DNA of 64,000 nucleotides from positions 55,461,573-55,525,572 of the forward strand of contig OX375873.1 in NCBI GenBank assembly GCA_947359465.1, in the 5' to 3' direction. A program made the position numbers and the translations under genes. A model generated the notes under the pieces. It searched no databases. It worked only from the letters and a program-made list of their open reading frames with translations, and was not told the origin of the DNA. Below are positions 1 to 13,125 of the stretch, piece after piece. This stretch comes from Metellina segmentata. Taxonomy: Eukaryota > Arthropoda > Arachnida > Araneae > Tetragnathidae. Every line of letters starts with the position of its first letter. The stretch's first letter is position 1.

Positions 1-3000
1 ATAGGGAAATGATGCACGGGACAAACGTTTATATTTTAATTTCGTGATTTCTGTTTCAAACTTGGTATGTGTTTGGTCAAAATAATTTTATCTTTAATTT
101 TTTTTATGAAAAAATTATACTTTTGGTTATGACGGAACAAGGGTTTAAGCAACATAAATAAAAGTTTGAGCAATAAAAGGTTAAAATGAAATAATAAATA
201 CTCCGTTTTTAGCATTATTATATCAGAAATATACGAATTATTAAGACAGTTTGGTCGTCGCAGAGGATGGAAAACTCTGCAAAAGGAGTGTTGGTTTAAG
301 AAGCAAACCAAATGGGACTGCGTAGCAATCACCCGGGTTTGCCGAGAAGAGGGCGGATCCCCCTTGTTTTATAAAGGAAAACTATTCAGAATGCTTTGTA
401 ATTTCGATTGCATGCATTAGTAACAAGCTCCTAAATTACTCCTACTGACGCATTACCTATACTGATTCATAATTACAATTCATCAAGTTTTTATAATTTA
501 TTATACGCATTCACTTTTACACATGTTCATACATTATCCACCACAAAAACTAAAACTCAACAAAAATGTTTTATCTTATGCTAAAAAAATTTTATTTGGG
601 AAAAACGATAAAAATTTGTATTTGGTACTTGTGTTTTGATTTTTAAGTAAAGAGAAAGATGTTCTCAAACCGAAATAGTTTTGCAAATCCTATTGAACTA
701 TACAATTTCATAAGCACATGTACGACAGCTCACTCGCACTACGGTTAGGGAAGTTTATTTTACAAGAGAAAAGAACATGACGTCTTAATGTTTATTCGCG
801 GTTACAAATATCTTTAAATCCCTTAATAGTTTATTGAACAAAAAGTTGACGTTATTCCAAACTTAATGGACGAGTTCGTTGAACAATTCTTGCGTTTAAT
901 CATAAATAAAAATTTTTTAAATGTTTAGGAAAGTAATGAAAATATCTTTTCACAAGATAAGCAGCACAAATATTTCATAAAATGTAGGCAATATTTGTCT
1001 TTGGATTAGAGGATTTGAAAATTTTAGCACATTCGCTGTTTAATTTATAAATACAACCAAATAATGCAACTGGGAACTGAATTACTCAATTTACCTGAAC
1101 CTTTGGTTATTGCAAAGGTTTATATTGCTACAAAAAATTGGCCTTGATGTAGCTATCAAGTGGTGTGAAGCAAGTATCATTATCCGTCACTTCGATTGAC
1201 ATAATGGAGCTAATTTACAAACGCATAACACGCAACAATTTTTGAAATAATGCATAAAACAAATCGTGTTTCGGAGTAACAGTTAACATAATTATATGGC
1301 ACAGAATTTTACAAATTCAAGTAATAAAAGAATAATAATTAAATTGTATCATCTTTGTCCAAATCGGACGTGGCAATAAAAGTTTAAGTAATTTAAAAAA
1401 AAAAGAACGAAATTTTACTTTTTAGATACTTATTTTCAAAATCTAACTTTTTTTAAACAAAACACAAATTTAATCAAAATTAAGTGGTTTTCTTATTTTA
1501 AGCATGAAAGTATCCTCAATTATCTTTAATATATCGAAGTCAAAGACTGAGAAATGCTCACTGTTAATTTCAAGGCACAAAATTTTTATCTGAGTTGTTT
1601 CAGGAGTTATTAATGAGAATTCAAGAATTTTTACTCTAATGCTCGAACATAACAAAACCCTAATATTTTAATAAGTGAACGAGTGCCAAAATACAATCAA
1701 AATTAAAACACTCATGCATTTATTACATTCAATTTATACATGAATTGAACACACTTTTACGAACCTGAGATAATGGTTATTGTTAGTGCATGTATTTAAA
1801 ATATGGAAAATTAAGGAAGTTGTTCAAATGTATCTGTTACTTAAAGTGAAAAATAACACAAAATGACTAATTTTCCACCTGAACGCCATGAACACTTAAT
1901 TTCTGTTTTGTTGCGAAAAAGAAATTTTAAACATGTCCTTGTTTCTTCTCCCAAAAAGCATCCGCAAAAAAAAAACCGAAGATAAGCGTATGGAGGCAAG
2001 GAGTAGTACTAAAAAAATTATGACTGAAGAGGAAAAAAAAATTAAACGGAAGAGATAAATGCAATTATTGTTAACCTTCTAAAACTTATTAAAAATGCAC
2101 AGCAAGAGGGAACGTTAAAAATCAAAACATCGTTCTCATATTGTAGAAAACACAAAACCTTTAATAGCATATATACGTTTTAAAAGTGCTCCTGCAGAAA
2201 AAACAATTTACATTCCAATTAAAGAATTTCAACACACTGGAACAATGACCATGCAACTTTTAAACATGCACGTTTAGCTTCGAAAATTGTGTCCCAACTA
2301 ATTATTCAATTAATGAACGGTTGTAGTTTCTTTCAATCAAAAAACTTTGGTCGATTTGTTTCTAAAGAACATACAACACAAATGGGTTGCAAGTGTATAG
2401 ATATATGTACTTTTAAAAGGCAAGGAACATTCAAACAAAAAATTTTACAGGACATAAAACGTATAATTGCCACTAAGCCCAGGTCACGAAACAGTTCTTT
2501 TCAGTTTACTCTACTCACGGTACAAATTATATATAAAAACTTTAATTAATTTGAAGTTTTATTTAAAAAAGAACTTCAAGAATTATATCTAGCCAGAATA
2601 AAAATAAGTTTAGAAAAACACATACGATAGTAAGTAAAGTTGAAGTTCGCTTTTTATGTAGGTTCTTATTTTCAACTCACGTTTCCCGCCTCAAATTGCA
2701 GATGTATAGCCTCCTACAAATCAATCTTCATTCATGAAGGATTAAATGTAAATTAGAATATTGTTTCAGAATGTTACTTAGGACCTTGTGTGTCTTATCA
2801 TTGAAAAAGATAACAGTCTTTTGATGAAGCAGCCGATCAATACATGAGCAATAAGACTAGGTACACTTACAATTGGGAACAATCCACAACTATCACAAAA
2901 TACAGATAACTCCAACTATGGACATTTGATATCTAAACATTTCAAAGAAATTCGTACAGAACACGTTGTGGTAGACATTAGATCGGCATTCGTCAAGAAA

Positions 3001-3559
3001 CGGACACAAAAATTCGTCGGTTTGGGAAACACTAGAAGAATTTTTAAGAAGGTGAGTTTTTTTAGTTCTTCTTAACCAGAATGTGGTAATCTACAAGTAA
3101 ATAAAGTAGTTATTTGTTCTTAGCATGAAGGCTAGGTTTCTTCAGAAACACAGTGGGTAGAGCATAGGGTGTTATAGAATCCCTTCGTTTTCTTAGAACT
3201 GTTTTTTGACTCAGTGTGCGTTACTTATAAGCCGATGATTTGTGCGTTCAACACATACACATTAAGATTCGTGCATATCGTCAAATAAACAAAAATCTTT
3301 ACAAGCAGAGTAAAATAACAACCCCGAACGTTTTAAATATACGTTAAAAGTTGTTCGAAATTTTCAGAAGGCAAATTACACAACTTTCACCTTATAAACA
3401 AGAGTTCTATAACAAGAAAAAGAAAATATCACACTCGTTTTGTTAAAATATTATACTATTTACCCCTTCAAAACGAAAAGCATCGTCAAAATAAACTTAC
3501 GAACTATAACAGTCGGAATTATTCTTAATTGCGATGAGGACGCAACAAAAATTCACTTC
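1..3559. other. AT-rich DNA with no recognised gene
   Basis: I see only AT-rich sequence with many homopolymer runs and short chance reading frames. A slightly more GC-rich patch near 250-360 contains CCCGGG and GGATCC sites but no tRNA boxes or coding pattern I can name. Confidence 0.6.
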
Positions 3560-3963
3560 GCTGTCAGCCTGACATTTTTACAGGGCCCCAATGAAGTTTT
3601 CCCGAAGAAATGCAAAGGTTTTTCGACACAGCAGTTCCAGAAAAGCATTCACCTTGAGTTGGAGCGTCGTTTTGTGGCTTCTAACTATCCGTATGGAAGG
3701 AAGAGCATCTGAAAGGGAAAGGGGCCTTTCACGGAAACAGGTTTCCCGTACGGAGGGGTCCCCGTCAAGGCCGTCGAGTCGACGTGAGTGAATGCCAGCT
3801 TTCGGGGATTCGGACGCCCGTCCCAAGTTCGGGGCCATGGCGGGGGACGAGAGATTTTTTCTTTTACCCTAGGACACCTGCTCCGGCTGCAAACAAACAT
3901 GCCATTCGGCTAAAGGTCGACGCAAAAGGAATCCCAAGTCACATATCCTTTGCAGATGACGAA
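3560..3963. other. GC-rich, CpG-containing patch of unknown role
   Basis: This stretch is clearly more GC- and CpG-rich than its surroundings. It has open frames on both strands, the longest 86 codons on the minus strand at 3578-3838, but they overlap one another and none resembles a known protein. It could be a host exon or 5' UTR, a piece of promoter, or part of a repeat. The tandem duplication that follows begins at its right edge. Confidence 0.35.
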
Positions 3964-4303
3964 ACAAGAATGAGTACAAGCAAACACACCTAGTGCATCG
4001 GTGCTACCTAGCCAAAGTGTCGTTACTACAATTCATTTGAAGAATATTGCAACTATATTTATAATTCCAAGCCTCCGGAATGGAATAAAATTATCCCACA
4101 AAAAGTCACCATTTCGTATCTTACACTGGTGTCAATCAACAAGAATGAGTACAAGCAAACAACACATCGGTGCTACATTGCCAAAGTGTCGTTACTACAG
4201 TTCATTTGAAGAATATTGCATCTATATTTAATTCCATGCCTCTTGAATGGAATAAAATTATACCATAAAAAGTCACAATTTCGTATCTTGCACTGATATT
4301 AAT
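3964..4303 (+). repeat. Two-copy tandem duplication, unit ~165-175 bp
   Basis: The sequence beginning ACAAGAATGAGTACAAGC at 3964 starts again at 4139. The second copy tracks the first to about 4303 with scattered substitutions and small indels. One frame of the first copy reads like protein (SFEEYCNYIYNS, then PPEWNKIIPQKV) but is broken in the second copy. I do not recognise it. Confidence 0.7.
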
Positions 4304-4344
4304 TCTCATTTCCAATAAAATTCATGTCAAATGTTCACACCTCA

Positions 4345-4450
4345 GTTATGTTATCCGCAGCGGGCATATTTGACCAAGGTACACCAAACACAAGGCAGAA
4401 GACGTCAATTTACTAACATGCACACACAAGGAAAGTTAAACTGTCACAGA
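4345..4450 (-). repeat. SINE family B, fragment
   Basis: The block resembles the reverse complement of the 3' part of a dispersed family also seen near 35.65, 45.2, 47.4 and 50.76 kb. Shared words are a CATATTTG-CCAAG core, a CAAACACAAGGC word, and the TCAATTTACTAACATGCACAC stretch with its following run of A and G. The head is missing. Confidence 0.45.
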
Positions 4451-7400
4451 AGAAAGAAATACAGCCACGGTAAGTTACAATCCCTTGGTCAAAGATGATT
4501 GGGCCTTTTTTGACTCAGTGTGCGCTAGCTCAAATCAAAGCAGATTTAAGTTAAACGACAAAAGCAATGATTAGTTGATTCATAGTTAGCAATAGTTGAT
4601 TATATATAATATTGTTTCTATCACGTTGTTGTCATTCGATAATAAACAAATAATATCGATTTCTGGGCCACGTACTAAAACAATTCGTAGCTTAACAGAT
4701 GCCATTTATAAGTCCATATTAGAACAAAATTCAAGTTAAGGCAATAAGACACAAATTTGCAAACTTAGATATCTATAAAATTTTCCAAGATTTGTTCCAT
4801 TTCGCACTGAACCAAACAAGAGTCATTCGTGCAAATAGTCAAAATGAAAACGCTCTCGAATCTTTGAACACGTTTTTCTCGAAACAACGGTATTGTAGAT
4901 TCGAGAGCCATTATTGTACAGACAGACAACCCATCGTCATCGTCACCTCAATGTAAGAACTAGGTAACTCAGTTGTTTGGTTTTGAGATAAAGGGGAAAA
5001 AATGTTTCCACGCCCAATGCTGCTTTATATACATATTTCATTAGCCGATAGATAGAGCTTAAGTGGTCAAAAAAGTAACCTACTTCTTGCATTCAGTTCT
5101 ATGTGATCTCAGCTTTAGCAATTTAAGTACAAACTCAAAATACCAATTTTTGGAGTTACCTAGTTCATGCCATTCAGGGAACAATGTACTTTAAACTCGA
5201 AAGTTAACATTGAAATAATCCGATAGCCTAGTGCAGATGTTATTTAAAACAAGCCATATACTTATTTTACACCTGCCTATTTATGACCAAATAAATTAAT
5301 TTTTAAGTAACCAAAAATCTGCTCATCATTCTTTAAGCATTATATATCTTCACGGTTTATACTTGGAACAATAATACAAAATAGAACTGATTGCAATTGG
5401 TTTTAATATGCTACTCATGCTGAACTGAGGAAACTGCTTAAATGAGTATTAGGACATTCATCGACTACATTTAAGTTTATGCCGCTGTGGTATACAGAAC
5501 AATTATCCGAGAAAAAATACCTTTAGCGTTGTACAAAATGAGCAAAAATACAAAATTATAATATGTTTTTAAAAATCACTTAACAAAGAAAGAAAACAAA
5601 GGAGGACGTGTCTTTCTTTTGTTTACCATACGATAAATAACCATATTAGCATGACATCTTCATCATCCACAATTTCATTTCAGAAAGTGAAGTTTTAAAC
5701 TAAAAAATTTTGCAGAGGTGCGCTAAATGACTACACAGTTTTCAAAAACACGACTAAGTTTAAGATTTTCAAACACGTTTCAAGCCAATAATATTTCCCA
5801 CTTGATAGAGATTTCTATCTAGACGAATAACTACGGAAAATGGTCATAAAATTAAGATTATAGCCGAATATTTCGGTCAGAGTTGTCCATTACAATTTCT
5901 AATCACAAAACAAATAGGTACGGTATTAAACAAACTTTCCTATAAAATAACATTTTATAAAAATAAATTATCAGGTACTAAGCTTATTATTCTTATTTAT
6001 TTTTGTAAATGGTCATAAGAGTTTACAGCTATGAATATCCGTACATATAAAAATACAGACAAAAAAAATATCCCCGATTTGCAGCTAAGCTCATTCAACT
6101 TCGCATTTGCTGTCGTTATTCAAGAATGAATAAGGGTTTTAGAAAAAATTCGAAGCACGGTTTCGAAGCTTTTAAAATTTTTACATCGTATTAGGGTGGA
6201 AACTATACTATGAGAAACTACTGCTTTCTTAGTAAGAGTGTCATGAAAACAGTTGAGAGGTATTAAAATATGAAAGATACAATTCTTTTTTGAGTTCCAC
6301 TATCGCCGTGTTTTGACCATGCAAAGTTGAGTAATAAGTAATATAAAAAAAATATTCGCCTAGTTAAAAAATGTAAGACGGTTTTGGGAAAATCAAAATT
6401 ATTCTCTCATTTAATTTTAATCCCACTATTTTCCCCAAATTCACTATTACCGGAATATAATTTTCATCAAAAAATGTCTGTTTTGGAAGGAGGAAAACGG
6501 AAATATGATTATAGTATCAAATTAGTTTGCCTTCCGTTCGTTGGAATATCGACGAAATAATATAATTCAAAACTGTATCTTGAGCAAATTAATATGTATA
6601 TATAACATGCTTAACACCTGAGTCAATAGATAGTATGGTAATATTGGTCATATCTAGATAAAGAGGACAAAATATTATTCCTTACTGAAAATTATACTTA
6701 TATTTCTCTGCAAAAGTGAAAAGCAATTATTCGAATATCCTCAAACCATATCCAATTCAAACTGTAATAATACTGGATAGTAAGTATTAGCAGATGGTAA
6801 ATATCAAGGGCAAAATATGTGGTAAACTGTAGAAACTAAAAACGTAAGTGCATTTCTAATAAATAGCAAAATTATAAAACAAATCTATAGTGCGAATTAA
6901 TCTTAAAATTGAAAATGTTAAACAACACATTGTTTCAAAACAACCTATTTTTATGCATCTTTAATTTGGAATCGTTTTTTAAAACGTAGCATTAAAAGAC
7001 GTTGTAAAGCTTTAGAACAATACCCAGGTGTAATTACATTTAAAACATGGTCTGTGTTACACTTGAAATAGAAAAAATTTAGAAGCAACTTCTCAGGCAT
7101 TTTATTTTTTTTATTCGACAATACTAAAAGATACTTGGGATGAAATATTTGGGATTTAATTAGAAATACGTTTCGTTTGAAAAAATTGTCTCAAGAAACA
7201 GATTTTTAACACATTTTAGAAACAAAAATACTCTAACCATGTTTTGTACGATTTCGTAATCAGTGCATCGCGATAGATATAGATTCCATACTTGAACCTA
7301 TTTAAAAGATAGAAAGTTATCAACAATATTTCTTTCATGGAAAAATTTAAATATTTTATTATAAGTTTCTGAAAATAATTCCCATAATATTTGACAATTG

Positions 7401-8118
7401 TGGAATTTTACGTTACGTTATATAATTTGGTATTTGCATCCACTCACATCAACGGAAATCGTATTTCGAGATTCCGTCAGTGATCCTTATAGGATGAGAA
7501 ATGGCGCAAGTGTGTGTTTTATGCCGGAAGATCGAAATACTCGATAGAATAAGTTATCTCCATCTTAGTTAACGATAAAAATTATTTAAATAAAATTGAT
7601 GTTTTATAAATAAGGAGTATGACCCAAAAAGAAGGATAAAATATGGAATAGGCAAATGGAATGAAATTGCAGGTAGACTTGTCAAGGAAACTACGGAAGA
7701 GGCTTTTTATACATCTTGTCTACCCTTATCAAGTTATTAGCCACAAAGAACTTGAATCATGAAATTTGGAGAGCCCGGACAACTCATATCTGGTTCCTAA
7801 GGCCAGATATGAGATGTTCTGGTGCCTCGCTCAAAAATACTAGTGAGAAAATATCTAATTACCTCTTCTAGACTTATGAGCGGGCACATCAGATCTATAT
7901 GCCTTGTTTAGCGACACAAGGCTTTTCCAGGCTAAAATGTAACACCGACAAACCTCACAAAGTCATCTTCTGACCGGCGTTGGTCTATGGAATGTCCTGA
8001 TCTAGTGTTGGACTTTTTGAACATGTTCCACATCATGGACTTGGCCTAGCTGTTTAGCTAGACTTTAAAGAATAGGAAATAGGGAATGAAGTGTTCAAAA
8101 AATCGATGGTCAAAATGT
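4451..8118. other. AT-rich DNA with no recognised gene
   Basis: No gene, tRNA box or terminal repeat was identified. The word TTTTTTGACTCAGTGTGCG near 4509 also occurs near 3208 in the same orientation, so it cannot be a terminal inverted repeat pair. Around 7600-8090 the base composition is a little richer in GC without coding structure that I could follow. Confidence 0.55.
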
Positions 8119-8122
8119 TTAA

Positions 8123-8587
8123 GGGGTCCCGGCCAGTCAAAATTCATTAAAATGTCAATTTTGGGATTTTGCATTTTATTAATATTTTAACAATCCTGAA
8201 TAAAATGGTGTACTACATGAAGAATTCCAAGTATTAGAAGTATTTATATTTAATATTTTAACGTAATCCACTCCTGTTAGAGGTACTCAAATAGTAAACT
8301 TAAACGCTCATTTTCTCAGAATCCCATATTTTTGGTCTTTGGGAACACTTAGCTACTGGAGATAAACCTTTGAAACTTTTTACACATAATTTGTGCACAT
8401 TCACAAACTTTAACACAAGGAACAAAATCTACATGCAATATTTTGTTTTACAAAAAAAATTTTTTACCTGAAAAACATTGAATTTTGTAACACAATTATC
8501 TAAGAATTTTTGATTGAGTAGTTCCTGAGAAAAGTGTTACCGAAGTTGCTCAATTTAACATGGACTCCTATGGATGGCAGGGACCCC
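8123..8587. mobile_element. MITE flanked by TTAA (piggyBac-like target)
   Basis: The ends are inverted: GGGGTCCCGGCC at 8123 faces its near complement, ending GGCAGGGACCCC at 8587. Each end abuts a TTAA, at 8119-8122 and 8588-8591. TTAA duplication is the signature of piggyBac-superfamily insertion, and the 465-bp AT-rich interior has no transposase, so this looks like a non-autonomous copy. Only about 8-10 terminal bases match well, so the superfamily call rests mainly on the TTAA. A Harbinger-like element sits directly in the right-hand TTAA. Confidence 0.6.
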
Positions 8588-8591
8588 TTAA

Positions 8592-9023
8592 GGCCCGGTG
8601 CTCACATCCGGTTTTTCAACGTGCGGCGCTACTGCGGCACCGAAGCCCAACTATGCACACATAACCGTGTAATGACGCACGAACTCATTTCGCGCCATTT
8701 GCGATAAATATTCTAACGAAGAAAACGTGTTTATTTCTCTTACTTAGTGTAAAAAAAGTATATTTTGAAACACAAAATAGACGTTACTGGATACAACCTT
8801 TTATTAATTATTATTTATATTCCATTTGTTTATGAAAACAAGGTACTTTAGAAAGGAGACATGTGCGGCGCCGTGGGGAACTGCGGTACAAATTGCACGC
8901 AAGTTGGACGTGCGTCGCCCCAGCGGCGTTGGAGGCATGTGTGCTCCATTGGATCTAATATATCTCAGACCGCACTTGCGTTGCGGCGCCGCACCTTGAA
9001 AAACCGGATGTGTGCACCGGGCC
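8592..9023. mobile_element. PIF/Harbinger-like MITE, 432 bp
   Basis: Long inverted ends are visible. The left end starts GGCCCGGTGCTCACATCCGG and continues through TTTTTCAACGTGCGGCGC. The right end is its complement with a few changes. The element is bracketed by TAA at 8589-8591 and 9024-9026, a 3-bp duplication of the TWA type used by PIF/Harbinger transposases. The interior is unusually CpG-rich for this window and encodes nothing I recognise, so it should depend on a transposase encoded elsewhere. Confidence 0.75.
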
Positions 9024-9457
9024 TAAGATGGATACAGCACATATGGAATAACAATTCTCGGAAACGTATTTTGTCTTTTGTCCAACTCTGAATCGGAACG
9101 TTTTCAACTAGGATATTATCTAACATATTTCTCTTTTCAATTACTCAAATATATTTCCATACAGAACCTATGTGTATGCTTGAAATAGACTTAAAATAAA
9201 TTGCTCGTTCAAACTTCAGCTAACGATACATAATTGCGAAGTATTGCAAAGGTAAGTGATCCCTTTTACGTACATATGACCCAATTTCACCAAAACACCA
9301 ATAGTATCACAACATACCTTACAACTATCTAGCAACCATAACTATCTTATTGATGAAAATGAATTACCTTTCCCCGAGATTACCCCCCTTCCCCATTCTC
9401 AGCCCAAATAAAATAATTATTTCAGATAAAACAATCAATATAGATGGTTTGACGTAA
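9024..9457. other. Spacer with no recognised feature
   Basis: This is AT-rich sequence between the Harbinger-like MITE and the Helitron 5' end. It has no open frame or repeat that I can support. Confidence 0.5.
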
Positions 9458-11586
9458 TCTATATATATAAAATTCAAATACCACTCACTCACTCACTGAT
9501 TCATCGCTGTATCTCAAGAACTACAAGTCCTAGAAAGCTGAAATTTTGCAGGGTGATTCTTCTTATACCGTAGGGGTGCACTAAGAAAGGATTTACAAAA
9601 ATTCGAATCCTAAGAGGCCTAAAATTGACCTAAGGCCTAAGCCAAAAGCAATTTGAAATCGCGATAGAAATAACATTGAGTTTAAAACGATTGCTATACG
9701 CATCTCAGATTGCTTTACCAGTGTTGATCGAAAAACAATTTCCTTAAAATAAATTAAATTATAATATTCATGTTTGAACTGAATTTTTACATCTTTCCCT
9801 GATGAAAATAATATTTATTAATATTTGATTGATGAAGAAAGAATATTTAGAACATTTAATTTTATATTTACTTAAATTTTATAATGGAGCACGAAAAGCC
9901 CAAACGATCAACTCATTGATCATAAAAGCGTAATTTTGCTACTCGGTATCTGGCAACCTCAGAATTAATGTTTAATTTTTTAATTCGATTTATAATTGCT
10001 TTATTGGGTATTTGAGTTGAAAACGAGATGGTTGCGGTCACATTTGGGGATTCCCAAGTATTATAAAAATGTGTTTTTTTTTGCTTATAAATCATTGTTT
10101 TTATCAATATTGTTCAAGGTTTTTGTCGAATTGTTTTATTTCAGAATATATTCTGGAAGTCAGACTTCAGCATACTAGAACCATGGAAGTAGGAAAGGAA
10201 TCTTTCCTTTTTCCATGACTAGAACATATTTTTTTTTTTACAGAATTCTTCCTTTTTTTAAGTATTGGAATTTTGTTTCTGTTTGCTTATGTGTTCCGGT
10301 ATATTACCAATTCCAGAAATATTATTTAAGAGTTGGATTTTTTATTTATTTATTTCCTGCAAAATATCACTAGACATGAGTAATTTCATGGTGGTGTATG
10401 TATATTTCCACCAACTTTCTTTAAATCTTTGGTTGAATACGTAATAGTGTGTAGGTAAAAAAAAAAAAATTACAAATCAAAATATTTTTAAATGTGAATT
10501 TATTATTTTAAAATGACATGAAAAATTTCAAAAATAACTTTAAAATAAGATGGGTTACGTTAATTTAAAACTGGCTGTCATACTTTGTAGTTCAAAATAT
10601 ATTTAAAAATTTTGGTTTAGCTTTTCACTGAAAAACGATTAAATAAACTAAATTTCATTTGTTTTTCGTGTATCATGGGCGTTATTGAAAGGTTACGCCA
10701 TAGTCACAAGTAACTACATCTATCATTCTAAATAGATACCTGCTTTCCATTTAGGAACCAAATTTCTGATCATAAAAAGTACCATAAGGGTTCAATTTAA
10801 AACTGTATGTGTGTTGGAGAAACGGGAATTTTTAACAAGACTTAGTTGATCTTGGAATAATATCACACTAAGTAATTTTGAAAAATTGAAATTTTATGTC
10901 TTAAGAGACAGAAAGTTGAGGTTGATTGCTCTATTTATTGAAGCTGTTCTTACACAACTTAGATGCATGTGAATCGTTTGTTGAAAATGATTTTCTTTTT
11001 GTAAAAAAAGCGCTGTAAAATCAACCTTCTGTTTATTAAAAAATTGTTATCGATTGGGTTTAATTTGTCTACTCTGATGACATGTATTTCAAACAAAATC
11101 TCTGTTATTCCACATGTCACTGAATGGAATTTTCTGGAAAAGTGCATTTGCTTCAAATTAAATTAGTAAATTAAATTTTTACAGCATTCATTACTATCTT
11201 CTCATATTGATGATGAAATTCGAAAATATCGCTTACTAGATGAAAGAATGGCACAATGAAAACATATTCATAGGAAAACTAAGTGCAAGACAATCCACCG
11301 AAAATTCGTCATTTTTACTGAAATTGAATGCACGGGAACTCGAAAACTTAAAATCAATTTCAGCAGAAGTGTGAAGAATATGAAATGGATTATATGGTTG
11401 GATACAACGTATATGCATATTTGCGTCCGAAGTAAACTGTAGAAGCGACGGAGAAGTTAAATTGTTAATAAATGTTTTTCCCCGTACACTTAAATGATGC
11501 TAACATTCTTTTATGAAAAATAATTGAAGACTTTTCAATCAACATATTATTAATTCAACCCGAGCAAAGCCGGGTATTTCTGCTAG
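9458..11586 (+). mobile_element. Non-autonomous Helitron, both ends intact
   Basis: The 5' end begins TCTATATATATAAAATTC at 9458, the usual Helitron TC-start, followed by a CACT-repeat and a GATTCATC segment. The 3' end has a hairpin with stem CCCG/CGGG at 11559-11574 (inner GC/GC, loop AAA), then 8 bases and the terminal CTAG at 11583-11586. The flanks are A at 9457 and T at 11587, as expected for insertion between A and T without duplication. At 2.1 kb it is too short for the Rep/helicase protein, and no such motif was found inside, so it is non-autonomous. Confidence 0.88.
11559..11586 (+). other. Helitron 3' terminator hairpin and CTAG end
   Basis: The palindrome CCCGAGCAAAGCCGGG lies 8 bases before CTAG. 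In Helitrons this hairpin ends rolling-circle strand transfer. A bulged A interrupts the stem. The position and sequence fit the standard arrangement. Confidence 0.85.
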
Positions 11587-12722
11587 TGTCTTAATAAACA
11601 GTTTACACACATTAACGCTGCATGCAAACATGGTTACTACTCAAGTGGCTCAGTACTATGCATGATCTATTCCAGAATTTATAGAATTGCGTTCACATTA
11701 AAAATAATATGGATAATTCAGTTAACTGTTCTGATAGTTGTCTGCTTAGAAATAATCTTAAATTACCGAGTAGAAATATGATAGTTCTACATAATAAATA
11801 TTAAATGGATAAGGGGGTAGAGGAAAGAAAATTAAATAAAAATTCAACTATTTGAAAGAAATTAAATTTGTTTTGTCAGGCAAATGTATCTAAAAACATT
11901 AAATTTATTCAGGGAATTCAAAATTTTCCTTCAAAATCAACTGATATTATTCGAATGATAAAAAAAAAAATAGAAATATAGCCTTCAAGCTGTTTACAGG
12001 TGTCGGAATGGTGCATACATACAAAGAAGGAAATCTTAATACGGCAGGTTGAAAATTTTCTGGACTTTTTTTTATACATTTCCGCACTGTTATGAATATG
12101 CAGAAACGAAAAATTTATTAATTTTCGAAAGTCCAACGTAGATCTGTACCCAATTAGTCAATTATGACAACCATTTACATATTTCTATCTTTCGATTTTC
12201 TACGATCGCGTATCCAAACAATAAAGCGATACAATCGTCATCCGTAATACCCAACTCTGTTTCTAAATTTCAGAAACTTAGGATATTGTTATTGTTTCCA
12301 GGATATCGATGGAAACATTTCATTATATAAGAGTTTTATGTGTTACTTCACTAACAAAGATAGTTTGTATCTAAGAGGATCCACTGTGAAAGGAAAAGTG
12401 AGGAAAAAATGGCAGACGAAAGGGGAAGTAGAAAGGGGAGGGAGAAAGAACGCGAATGTGAAATGGAAAATGCAAGAAAAGTTTATAATCAGTTTTAGCG
12501 ATGTGTTGTAAAAACGTGACCCGGACAAAACCTTTTTGTGGTTGGTAAGAGTTTATATTATTTATGGACGAACACAAAAGGACTTTTCGGTCACATCAGA
12601 GAACGTACGCTCAAGTTAAATTACATTGTTTTCAAAAATAGTGAATACGAAGTTGTGTTAAAAAGAGAGTTTTACAACTCATACAAGTTGATAAAAGAAG
12701 ACAAGTGTACACAAATGTAATA
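11587..12722. other. AT-rich DNA with no recognised gene
   Basis: Nothing coding is identified. A purine-rich stretch at about 12385-12480 (GAAAGG and GGGAGGGAG words) creates two overlapping minus-strand open frames that look compositional. Confidence 0.5.
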
Positions 12723-13125
12723 ATACAAGGTGGCTATTGCCGTACAAACCTCATACATGATTCCTAATTGAAAACTAACCAGAAAGTGTTATCCGTTTTT
12801 CGATTGGACATCACATTCAGGAGATTCACATGCTTGCCTACATGTGATAGTTTAACGTACATATTCCGATTTGCATATGTACCTGGTGCTTTACTTTCGC
12901 ATGTGTCTCGATTTACTATCAGGTATCGGCAACCTCAGGGATACCAAAAGAAGTTTGCTGTTTTTAAGAATCTTCGTAATTTCTGTAGGTTTCGAATGAC
13001 CGAAAGTGACTTCATAAAACTTTCGTTCGAATATCTCCGGAATACCACGTCGAAAAACACATTTTTTCGGGATGGTTTTTGACAAGGCATCGCGTGATTC
13101 GGTCAATTCTGAGTACCCTGTATAT
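12723..13125. mobile_element. Possible MITE with short imperfect ends
   Basis: ATACAAGGTGGC at 12723 is loosely inverted against ACCCTGTATAT ending at 13125, the type of end common on arthropod MITEs. The interior has overlapping open frames on both strands (12768-13082 plus, 12891-13178 minus), neither recognised. There is no clear target duplication, so this is tentative. Confidence 0.3.

Noticed and set aside
3206..4530. TTTTTTGACTCAGTGTGCG at 3208 and 4509 as the ends of a transposon
   Set aside because: The two words are in direct, not inverted, orientation and share no further sequence.
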